From an uncultured Lachnospiraceae bacterium (GTDB taxonomy: Bacteria > Bacillota > Clostridia > Lachnospirales > Lachnospiraceae), in NCBI GenBank assembly GCA_910579325.1, contig CAJTTU010000014.1:18309-53830 (forward strand): a stretch of 35,522 nucleotides of DNA. Direction: 5' to 3'. The notes beneath the pieces are model-generated. The model did no database searches and had not been told where the DNA came from. It saw only the letters and a list, made by a program, of their open reading frames with translations. The translations under genes and the position numbers were made by a program. Below are positions 7,615 through 15,254 of this stretch, one piece after another; position 1 is the stretch's first letter, and each line of letters starts with the position of its first letter.

Positions 7615-8748
7615 ATGTCCATATATCTGGCAGTGCTTGGCATCGTGATGGCGCTGGGCGCTTTTGTGGAAATCGGAAAAATCAATCGCTGGAATGCCTG
7701 GTTTGTACGGGGGGAGAAGACCTATACCCTGCCTCTTACCAACGTTTTCTGGGCGCTGATTTTTCTTACTCTCACTCTGTTCGGCGGACTGCGCTATATG
7801 GTGGGCACCGATTTTGCCGGCTACTGTGAAATATTTGAAAATATCGCGGCGGACTGGTATGTGGAAACCTATACGGGTACGGAGCGGGGTTATGTGTGGA
7901 TGAACCGGATTATTTCCCTGTTTACAAAAGAGCCCCAGGCTGTGATTTTTGCCGCAAATCTGGTGATCTGCTGGCTGGGGGTGGCTGCCCTGCGGAAATA
8001 TTCCCGGTTTGCTCCGTTCAGCCTGTATATTTTCTTTACCACCCTTTATTACAATTCTTTCAACCTGATCCGTCAGGGTATGGCGGCGGCCTTTGTCTTT
8101 CTGGCGCTGGGCTGCGCGGCGGACAGAAAAATGGTCCGCAGTCTGGTTTTGGTAATCGCGGGCAGCTTTTTCCATAAGACGGCGCTGATGATGGCGCCGG
8201 TGATTTTTCTGATGCAGTTTTCCTATAAGCCGGCGGTTTACTGGCTGTTTTATCTGCTGTCGGCGGCGGCCAGCCTGTCGGAGCGGGGGCGGGATATCAT
8301 AGCCAATCAGCTGATCGGCCGGTTTTATCCCCATGTGGCCAATGATGCCGCCACCTTTCACGTGGATTTTTCGCCTACCCAGGTGGCGCTGTGCGGCATG
8401 TATCTGCTGCTGTGTGTTTATTACAGAAAAAAAATGGTGGAAAAGAACAGGGGAAATATTGTCTATATTAATTTTTCCATCCTGATTTTTTCGCTGTACA
8501 GCGTGTATTTCTGGCTGCCCATGTGGAGCAGGCTGAACATGTATTTTATCTGTATGTACGCGCTGATTGTGCCTGCGGCCATCGACTGTGAGGAGAGCCG
8601 GAGGCTGAAAACCTTTTACTATGTGATTCTTCTGGGAATTTTACTGTTTTTTATGGTGGCGCCTGTCCTGATGGGCGGGGGAGACTGGTATTACGGAACA
8701 TTTTTTGAAAAGCTGTCGATTCTCAGGGAAGAGGCGATGTGGCCGTAA
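7615..8748 (+). CDS. EpsG/Wzy-family exopolysaccharide polymerase
   Basis: A polytopic membrane protein of 377 residues with about ten hydrophobic segments. It has the EpsG-family landmarks GLRYMVGTDFAGY near residue 60, ERGYVWMNRI about 30 residues later, and YYNSFNLIRQGMAAAFVFLAL near 145. These proteins are thought to polymerise lipid-linked repeat units on the outer face of the membrane. It follows a gap of 138 bases in which no gene was found. GAGAGGA stands seven bases before the ATG. It is the only polymerase candidate in the window and pairs with the Wzx-type flippase at 13944. The linkage formed is unknown. Confidence 0.87.
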   Translation: MSIYLAVLGIVMALGAFVEIGKINRWNAWFVRGEKTYTLPLTNVFWALIFLTLTLFGGLRYMVGTDFAGYCEIFENIAADWYVETYTGTERGYVWMNRIISLFTKEPQAVIFAANLVICWLGVAALRKYSRFAPFSLYIFFTTLYYNSFNLIRQGMAAAFVFLALGCAADRKMVRSLVLVIAGSFFHKTALMMAPVIFLMQFSYKPAVYWLFYLLSAAASLSERGRDIIANQLIGRFYPHVANDAATFHVDFSPTQVALCGMYLLLCVYYRKKMVEKNRGNIVYINFSILIFSLYSVYFWLPMWSRLNMYFICMYALIVPAAIDCEESRRLKTFYYVILLGILLFFMVAPVLMGGGDWYYGTFFEKLSILREEAMWP

Positions 8749-8796
8749 AATCCGCGCGCCGGAATATGGATAAAAAAAGACAGAAAGAGGCTGTTT

Positions 8797-9702
8797 ATGA
8801 ATTATGTATATCCGAAATTATCAGAAAAGGATCTGGGTTTTGTCCGCCTGGGCGGGGCGGGGCTCGGCAATATTCTGTTTCCTTATGCAAGGGCGCTGGT
8901 GTTTGCCAGGGACTGTGACTGCCGGCTGATCTGGCCCACCTGGCCCAGCGTGAAGCTGGGGCCGATTCTGCGCAGGGAGATGGATAAACGGTTTTACAAT
9001 GATTTGTTCGACAATCGGTGCGGCGCCGTGGGCGGGCTGAAAAAGATGTGGCTGCTGGCGGTGAAAAAGCGTCTGCCGGAATCAAAAAAGAGACTGGTGG
9101 AGAAACTGAACGACAGGATCGTCACGTTTGAGGGGCTGGAAGGCTGTTTTGACGATATCCTTTATGACAGCGCCTATGTTTTTGAAAATCTGAAACAGAA
9201 TTTGAAGCCGGGGAACCGGGACGCGCTGGCCTTTGACTTTCGGGATTCCATCGGCGTCCATATCCGCCTGGGAGATTTTGCCCGGGTGTCGGAGGCGGAA
9301 GTCCGGGCAGGACGCCACGACAGTGCGCTGCCGGTAGGGTGGTATGCGGATATGATCTGTCAGATCAGAGAGCTGGCGGGGAGAGAGCTTAAGGTCTGGA
9401 TTTTTTCCGACGGTACGGAGGAGGAGCTTAAGCCTGTTCTGTCTCTGCCCCGTGTTCAGCGGCTGACCTTCGGAACCAGTATCGCCGATATTATGGCGCT
9501 GTCCCGGGCGCCGCTGCTGATCGCTTCCGGTTCTTCCTTTTCCATGTGGGCCAGGTATCTGGGGCGGATGAACTGTATCTGCTATACCGGTCAGATGAAA
9601 CAGGCGATTCTGACGGAGCGGGACACTGCCTTTGAGCGGGAGTGCGGCGACCGGATCGATGAGGAAACCGGGCTGCGGATTAAAGAACTGTTCGCGAAAT
9701 GA
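8797..9702 (+). CDS. GT11-like glycosyltransferase (alpha-1,2-fucosyltransferase family)
   Basis: The protein resembles bacterial GT11 fucosyltransferases. The N-terminal GGAGLGNILFPYARAL corresponds to the GGLGNQLFQYA signature. The peptide-motif-I equivalent is GVHIRLGDF near residue 150, matching HxRRxDY with the second Arg replaced by Leu. Further on are the WIFSDG strand and LIASGSSFSMWARYLG, equivalent to the conserved Ser-containing GDP-binding motif. Length (301) is typical. GT11 enzymes use GDP-fucose, but no GDP-fucose biosynthesis gene is in this window, and other sugars are possible in this clan. It lies mid-operon, 48 bases after the polymerase, with AGAAAGAGG before the ATG. Confidence 0.75.
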   Translation: MNYVYPKLSEKDLGFVRLGGAGLGNILFPYARALVFARDCDCRLIWPTWPSVKLGPILRREMDKRFYNDLFDNRCGAVGGLKKMWLLAVKKRLPESKKRLVEKLNDRIVTFEGLEGCFDDILYDSAYVFENLKQNLKPGNRDALAFDFRDSIGVHIRLGDFARVSEAEVRAGRHDSALPVGWYADMICQIRELAGRELKVWIFSDGTEEELKPVLSLPRVQRLTFGTSIADIMALSRAPLLIASGSSFSMWARYLGRMNCICYTGQMKQAILTERDTAFERECGDRIDEETGLRIKELFAK

Positions 9703-9748
9703 TTATTGAAAGACAGAACAAATCAATCGAAGGTTCGGAAGGTGCGGT

Positions 9749-10330
9749 ATGAATAAAATAAAAAAACTGATTACGCTGATTCCTGATTTATGGAATAATT
9801 TTTTAAACCGGGTTACGTTGAAGTATCGTCATGTATCCTGCAGGCAGATGCCGGTGATCCATGGACGGCTGAAAATATATGGTCATGGGCGTATCGCGCT
9901 GGGGAAGGGCGTGACGATCAATTCGTCGGCCTCGTCAAACCCCATCGGCGGAGACTGCCGCACCGTTTTTTCCATTGTGCCGGGGGCTGTGCTGACCATC
10001 GGCGACCGGGTGGGCATTTCCAACAGCACGATTGTCTGCCACAGCTGCGTGACGCTGGGAAACGACGTGGTAATCGGAGGAAACGTAAAGATTTACGACA
10101 CGGATTTTCATAAGCTGTCAGAAGGGCAAAGAGAGCTGGACGACCGCGAAGCCGCCAGAAAGGGAGCGGTGGCGATCCGTGACAGAGCTTTTGTGGGCGC
10201 CCATTCCATCATTTTGAAAGGCGTTACGATCGGAGAGGGCGCCGTGATCGGCGCCGGGAGCGTGGTGACAAAGAATGTTCCGGCCGGGGAGGTCTGGGCG
10301 GGAAATCCGGCGGTAAAGGTGAAGGCGTAA
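9749..10330 (+). CDS. Hexapeptide-repeat acyltransferase (second copy)
   Basis: A left-handed beta-helix acyltransferase of 193 residues. Repeats include LTIGDRVGISNSTI, VTLGNDVVIGGNV and VTIGEGAVIGAGSVVTKNV. The active-site segment is KIYDTDFHKL, and the end is VWAGNPAVKVK. It has the same plan as the gene at 3219 (DNDFHSL there, DTDFHKL here), so the two are paralogues within one operon. It probably O-acetylates a second position or a second sugar. The N-terminal 30 residues are basic and may associate with the membrane. GGAAGGTGCGG precedes the ATG. The 106 bases that follow contain no gene. Confidence 0.86.
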   Translation: MNKIKKLITLIPDLWNNFLNRVTLKYRHVSCRQMPVIHGRLKIYGHGRIALGKGVTINSSASSNPIGGDCRTVFSIVPGAVLTIGDRVGISNSTIVCHSCVTLGNDVVIGGNVKIYDTDFHKLSEGQRELDDREAARKGAVAIRDRAFVGAHSIILKGVTIGEGAVIGAGSVVTKNVPAGEVWAGNPAVKVKA

Positions 10331-10436
10331 GCGGACGGCAGACAGGACAGGAATGTGAGGGCGTATTGCCTCCGATCGTGTTCGCCAGGCGGCGCGGAGA
10401 TGTTTGCAATGAAAGTGTGTAAGAGGATAATAACAG

Positions 10437-11738
10437 ATGTCTGATCAGATAAACGTATTATGGGTTTGTAATGTGATGCTGCCTCAGATCGCGAAGGCGA
10501 TGCACAGGCCGGGGACGCCGATCGGGGGCTGGCTTGAGGGACTGGCGGAGGATCTGGGCAGCTGTCCCGGAGTTCGGCTGACAGTCTGTTTTCCGTTTTA
10601 TGGTACGCCGGAGCCCGTAAAGGGCCGGGCGAAGCTGTTTGATTATTACGGTTTTTCCGGCAATTTAAAAAAACTGGATTCCTATGATCCGGTACAGGAA
10701 CAGCAGTTTCGGCGGATTATCGAAGAGACGAAGCCGGATCTGCTGCATATATTCGGTACGGAGTATCCCCATGCCCTGGCGGCGGCGAAGGCCTTTGGCA
10801 GGCCGGAGCGGACGATGGTTCATATTCAGGGACTCGCTTCGGTGTATGCCCTTCATTTTATGGCGGATCTGCCCTTTCCGGTGCGGCGGCAGTATACGTT
10901 CCGGGATTTGATCAGAGGGACGAATCTGGAAAAGCAGCAGAAGGGTTTTATGAAACGGGGCGTGCTGGAGAAAAAAGCGATCCGTTCCTGCGGCCATATC
11001 CTGGGCCGGACGGACTGGGACAAAGCCTGCGCCGGCCAGATTAATCCGAAAGCGGTTTATCATGTAAACCAGGAGACGCTGCGCCGTTCCTTTTATCAGG
11101 AGGAGAACCGCTGGTCCTGTGAGGACTGCGAAAAGTACAGCATTTTTTTAAGCCAGGGCAGCTATCCCATCAAAGGACTCCACTATATGCTGGAGGCGAT
11201 GCCGCTGATCCGCCGGCGGTATCCGAAAGTCCGTCTGTATGTGGCCGGAGAGGATATTTCCCGGGATCAGAGCTTAAAGGACAGGCTGCGCCAGACCGCT
11301 TACGGACGGTATATCTGCCGGCTGCTGGACAGGTACGGCCTCCGTCAGTCCGTGGTTTTCACCGGATTTCTGGACGAGGAAGGGATGTGCCGGCGGTACA
11401 GGGATTCCCATGTTTTTGTCTGTCCGTCGTCCATTGAAAACTCGCCGAACTCCGTGGGAGAGGCCATGGCCCTTGGCATGCCGGTGGTCTGCGCCGACAT
11501 GGGCGGGGTGAAATCAATGCTGGCTCATGAGCAGGAAGGCCTGCTCTACCAGGTTAACGCGCCCTATATGCTGGCCGACAGCGTCTGCCGGATATTCGCG
11601 GACCGCAAGCTGGCAGAGGAGATGGGAAGCCGGGCAAGAAAAAGAGCGATGCTGACTCATGACCGGGAAAAGAATACGCGGCAGGCGCTGGAAATCTATG
11701 AAGAACTGACGGGAAAGTCAGCTGCCAGGGGCGACTGA
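10437..11738 (+). CDS. Glycosyltransferase family 4 (GT-B fold)
   Basis: A GT-B glycosyltransferase of 433 residues. The N-terminal domain begins INVLWVCNVMLP, with the PIGGWLEGLA glycine loop. DLLHIFGTEYPHALAAA and a MVHIQGL strand follow. The C-terminal donor-binding domain has SQGSYPIKGLHYMLEAM (family SxxxxKG motif), RLYVAGED, VVFTGFLDEEGM, and ENSPNSVGEAMALGMPVVCADMGG, which carries the nucleotide-sugar-binding E-x7-E. It would add one sugar to the growing lipid-linked unit in the cytoplasm. AAGAGGA stands before the ATG. Donor and acceptor are not known. Confidence 0.9.
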   Translation: MSDQINVLWVCNVMLPQIAKAMHRPGTPIGGWLEGLAEDLGSCPGVRLTVCFPFYGTPEPVKGRAKLFDYYGFSGNLKKLDSYDPVQEQQFRRIIEETKPDLLHIFGTEYPHALAAAKAFGRPERTMVHIQGLASVYALHFMADLPFPVRRQYTFRDLIRGTNLEKQQKGFMKRGVLEKKAIRSCGHILGRTDWDKACAGQINPKAVYHVNQETLRRSFYQEENRWSCEDCEKYSIFLSQGSYPIKGLHYMLEAMPLIRRRYPKVRLYVAGEDISRDQSLKDRLRQTAYGRYICRLLDRYGLRQSVVFTGFLDEEGMCRRYRDSHVFVCPSSIENSPNSVGEAMALGMPVVCADMGGVKSMLAHEQEGLLYQVNAPYMLADSVCRIFADRKLAEEMGSRARKRAMLTHDREKNTRQALEIYEELTGKSAARGD

Positions 11739-11779
11739 AAGAAAGACGGCAAAAAGAAAGCGGAAAGGTTTAAAGCGTA

Positions 11780-12865
11780 ATGAATCAGAGTGAAAAAATA
11801 ACTGTCCGCAAAGAACAGACGGAGGTTTCAAAGAATAAAACATTAAAGCCCTGGAAAATCGATCTGGCGGTACTGTGCGTCTTTTTCGTGCGGCCCGACA
11901 CCTTTTCCAGAGTATTTGCCCAGGTGAGGAAAGCCAGGCCCAGCAAATTGTTTCTCTATCAGGACGGTCCCAGAAAAGGGCATCCTGAGGATGAAGAAAA
12001 GATACGCATATGCAGGGAAATTGCGGAACGGAATATCGACTGGGACTGTCAGGTGTACCGGAATTATCAGGAATCAAACGTAGGATGCGATCCTTCCATG
12101 TACAATGCCATCATATGGATGTTCTCTCATGTGGATAAGGGCATGATTCTGGAGGATGATATCGTGGCGTCTCAGAGCTTCTTCCCTTTTGCCAAGGAGC
12201 TTCTGGACCGATATGAGCATGACAGCCGGATTTTTACCATCGCCGGAATGAATCATCTGGGGGTTTATCAGGATGAGACGGCGGATTATTTCTTTTCTCC
12301 CCGTTCCGCCATCTGGGGCTGGGCTACCTGGAAACGGTGTATCGACCTGTTTGACACTGAATATTCCTTTATGGAAGATGCCCATGTCATGGAACAGCTG
12401 GGACAGCAGGTGGAAGCCTTTGACGAGAAGGTGAAGACCTGCAGGTGGCATAAGAGCACGGGGAAAGCGTACTTTGAGACGATTATCTGGAACACAAAGA
12501 CCACCAATCATATGCTGGATATTGTCCCTTCGAAAAACCTGACCTGCAATATCGGCGTGGGGGCAAACGGCACCCACGGAGCCGGCTCCATGGAGGTGCT
12601 GCCTAAGGGAATCCGGCAGGTATATTATAAGAAGGTTTATGAGTACCAGTTTCCGCTGCGGCATCCGAAGCATGTGATTGCGGACGTAACCTATACCAGA
12701 CGGTTTTGCCGGATTTTAAGCGAGGGCCATCCGGTGGTAAAAGCCTGGAGGGGAATCGAGGGCGGCGCGAAAGCGTTCTGGTATTCCGGCAAAGAGGAAA
12801 AGAAAGCGAAACTGAAACGGCTGCCTGGAACGGTGAAGAATATCGCGAAGATCTTTACACGGTAA
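11780..12865 (+). CDS. GT-A fold glycosyltransferase with EDDI and WGWATW motifs
   Basis: The protein begins, after a 30-residue basic leader, with DLAVLCVFFVRPDTFSRVF, a nucleotide-binding strand and helix. It then shows KLFLYQDGPR, a MILEDDI metal-binding DxD-type motif near residue 125, and FFSPRSAIWGWATWKR near 180. This combination marks a family often annotated as hemolysin activation protein or nucleotide-diphospho-sugar transferase, with similarity to GNT-I-like glycosyltransferases. It is likely to be one more sugar transferase of the pathway. GGAAAGG lies about ten bases before the ATG. The general class is well supported; the sugar is not. Confidence 0.72.
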   Translation: MNQSEKITVRKEQTEVSKNKTLKPWKIDLAVLCVFFVRPDTFSRVFAQVRKARPSKLFLYQDGPRKGHPEDEEKIRICREIAERNIDWDCQVYRNYQESNVGCDPSMYNAIIWMFSHVDKGMILEDDIVASQSFFPFAKELLDRYEHDSRIFTIAGMNHLGVYQDETADYFFSPRSAIWGWATWKRCIDLFDTEYSFMEDAHVMEQLGQQVEAFDEKVKTCRWHKSTGKAYFETIIWNTKTTNHMLDIVPSKNLTCNIGVGANGTHGAGSMEVLPKGIRQVYYKKVYEYQFPLRHPKHVIADVTYTRRFCRILSEGHPVVKAWRGIEGGAKAFWYSGKEEKKAKLKRLPGTVKNIAKIFTR

Positions 12866-12951
12866 TTCTGTGTTTTACGCGCTGCGGCTTATAAGGAAAT
12901 AGAGTTGTGGAATGCGTTTTACGGCAGTCGAATGAAAAATGAGGAACGTCT

Positions 12952-13887
12952 ATGTTGAAGCAGCTGGAATACGGCGGATATTTTTTTTCGGAGGGTGTCC
13001 GCCACGTATTAAAAATAAAACGGAATATCCGCTATGACAACCTGCTCTGTCTGGACGACCCGCATGCCAATCTGTGGCTGGGGGAAATGGTTCGTTCGGG
13101 GAAGCCTTTTATGGCAGGACGTTTCGGCAGCGGCGAGATGCGTACTTTTCTGAGAACCCGTGAAGTTCGGATGGGGCTGCGCCGGTCGGTGCCTGAAACC
13201 TATATGGATTCCATGTGCATCAACGCCGGATTTTTCCCCAGACAGCAGGAGCGGGTGATGGCTTTTGGCGATCTGATGGAGGAAAGCTGCCGACAGGTAG
13301 ATCTGCTTGCCATATGGGGGACGTTGCCGATGGAAAACTATGTGCTTCATCATCATGTCCCTCAGGCGAAGCGGTGTTATCTGTCGGGACTTGAGCCTTT
13401 TTTTGCCGACCGTCCATGGACGATGAGCTGGGAGGGGAAAAAGGTGCTGGTGATTCATCCCTTTGAGGAATCGATCCGGCTGCAGTATGAGCAAAAAGAA
13501 AAATTTCAGCGGCATATGAAATGGCTGCCGGAATTTACGTTAAAGACGCTGAAAGCGGTGCAGACCATCGGCGGGCAGAAGGACGAACGGTTTGACACCT
13601 GGTTTGCGGCTCTTGACTATATGTATGAAAGAGCTATGGAGCAGGAGTTTGACCTGGCGGTGATCGGCTGCGGCGCTTACGGATTTCCGCTGGCCGCCAG
13701 ATTAAAACAGGCAGGGAAGCAGGCGGTCCATATGGGCGGCGCGGTGCAGCTTCTGTTCGGCATTACCGGAAAACGGTGGGAAGCCAAGGAAGAATACCGC
13801 CTGCTGATGGCCGAGGGCTGGCGCAGGCCGCTGCCCTCGGAGATGCCGGAGGCTGCGAAGAATATTGAGGGCGGATGTTACTGGTGA
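12952..13887 (+). CDS. Unrecognised protein, possible GT-D fold glycosyltransferase
   Basis: A soluble protein of 311 residues with no membrane segment. FMAGRFGSGEMRTF (about residues 53-66) resembles the RFGDGE motif of GT-D/DUF1792 glycosyltransferases, with Ser in place of the first Asp. Later come KKVLVIHPFEESI and, near residue 235, LAVIGCGAYGFPLAARLKQ and AVHMGGAVQLLFGI. These look like a Rossmann-type strand, glycine loop and second strand, again as in that family. The position between glycosyltransferases and the flippase supports a role in repeat-unit synthesis. TGAGGAAC precedes the ATG. The gene is surely real; the function is a moderate inference and could instead be a sugar-modifying step. 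Confidence 0.6.
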   Translation: MLKQLEYGGYFFSEGVRHVLKIKRNIRYDNLLCLDDPHANLWLGEMVRSGKPFMAGRFGSGEMRTFLRTREVRMGLRRSVPETYMDSMCINAGFFPRQQERVMAFGDLMEESCRQVDLLAIWGTLPMENYVLHHHVPQAKRCYLSGLEPFFADRPWTMSWEGKKVLVIHPFEESIRLQYEQKEKFQRHMKWLPEFTLKTLKAVQTIGGQKDERFDTWFAALDYMYERAMEQEFDLAVIGCGAYGFPLAARLKQAGKQAVHMGGAVQLLFGITGKRWEAKEEYRLLMAEGWRRPLPSEMPEAAKNIEGGCYW

Positions 13888-13943
13888 TAAGGACTTGGAA
13901 AGAAAAGGTTCCGGATGATAAACTTCGGATATAAAGGTTTTCT

Positions 13944-15254
13944 ATGAAAAAATTCAGGATCGAAAACAGGATTGTAAGCAATTCCATGTGGATGATCGCC
14001 GAGCGGGTTCTCCAGATGTGCATTTCTCTTGTGGTGAATGCCATGGTGAACCGGTATCTGGGACCGGATAACAACGGACTGATCACCTATTGCGCTTCTT
14101 ATGTGAATATGTGTACGGCTTTTGCCACGCTGGGTCTGGAATATATCGTGATCAAGGAGCTGGTCAGTAATCCGGAGGCGGAGGGGAAGATTATCGGCAC
14201 CAGCCTGGTGATGCGGATCGTTTCCAGTATCGCCTGTATCATTGCCATTCAGGGAGTTGTGGCGGTCAGCAGAAATTTGCAGGCGGTGTACATGACGGTG
14301 ACGCTGCTGCAGTCCGTATCTCTGGCCTTTAAATCGGCAGAGCTGATCGATTTCTGGTTTCAGTCCAAATTAAATTCCAAACAGGTAGCCATCGCGAAGG
14401 GAATTACCTATTTTGCCGTTGCGGGCTGGCGTATCTTCGGTCTGGCGACGGCCAGGCCGGTGGAATATTTTGCTTTCGCCACCACGCTGGACGCGCTGCT
14501 TGTGGCGGCGATCCTTCTGTACATGTATAAAAAAGCAGGGGGGCAGCGTTTTTCCTTTGAGATGTACTGGGTCAAACGGCTGCTGTCCCAGAGCTGCCAT
14601 TTTATCCTGGCTTCCATGATTACGGTGCTTTACTCGGAGATGGACAAGCTGATGCTTGGAAATATGCTTGGAGATTATGACGTGGGCATCTATAACGGCG
14701 CTTACGGCGTGGCCATGATGTGGGTGTTTGTGCCCAATGCCATTATGAACTCCTACCGCCCGGCCATTGTGGAGGGCTATACCACAAAAACAAATTATCT
14801 GGAGCGGGTGAGGACACTGTACTCGATTATGATCTGGCTGGGGATCGGCGTCGGCGTCGGTATGATGCTGTTTTCCAGGCCGCTGATCTGGCTGCTGTGC
14901 GGTCCGGCCTATGCCGGTTCGGCGGCCTGTCTGTGCATTCTGATCTGGAGCACCCTGTTTTCTCACCTGTCCGTGGCCAGAAATACATGGATGGTCTGTG
15001 AAAATCTGCAGCGGTATTCGGAAATATTTCCGATCTGGGGCGTGGTTACAAACTTTGTATTGAATTATCTGCTGATTCCGAAGCTGGGAGCCATGGGCGC
15101 GTCTGTGGCCACGCTGGCGACGCAGGTGGTGGTAACCTTTATTGCGCCGCTGTTTTATAAGGATGTCAGGCCTTCGGTAAGACATATGACAGAAGCCTTT
15201 TTCGCGAAGGATCTGAGGGACCGGCTCAAAGGGTCTGTCGGGAAAAAGGGATGA
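13944..15254 (+). CDS. Wzx-type oligosaccharide flippase (MOP/MATE superfamily)
   Basis: A polytopic membrane protein of 436 residues with about twelve hydrophobic segments. Its N-terminus is typical of repeat-unit flippases: NSMWMIAERVLQMCISLVVNAMVNRYLGPDNNG. The middle carries YSEMDKLMLGNMLGDYDVGIYNGAY, a hallmark of the polysaccharide synthase family. It should move the undecaprenyl-linked repeat across the membrane for the EpsG-type polymerase. Slightly under the usual 470-500 residues, it ends with a basic cytoplasmic tail and no obvious truncation. The stop overlaps the next start in an ATGA junction, so the esterase gene is translationally coupled. Confidence 0.92.
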   Translation: MKKFRIENRIVSNSMWMIAERVLQMCISLVVNAMVNRYLGPDNNGLITYCASYVNMCTAFATLGLEYIVIKELVSNPEAEGKIIGTSLVMRIVSSIACIIAIQGVVAVSRNLQAVYMTVTLLQSVSLAFKSAELIDFWFQSKLNSKQVAIAKGITYFAVAGWRIFGLATARPVEYFAFATTLDALLVAAILLYMYKKAGGQRFSFEMYWVKRLLSQSCHFILASMITVLYSEMDKLMLGNMLGDYDVGIYNGAYGVAMMWVFVPNAIMNSYRPAIVEGYTTKTNYLERVRTLYSIMIWLGIGVGVGMMLFSRPLIWLLCGPAYAGSAACLCILIWSTLFSHLSVARNTWMVCENLQRYSEIFPIWGVVTNFVLNYLLIPKLGAMGASVATLATQVVVTFIAPLFYKDVRPSVRHMTEAFFAKDLRDRLKGSVGKKG

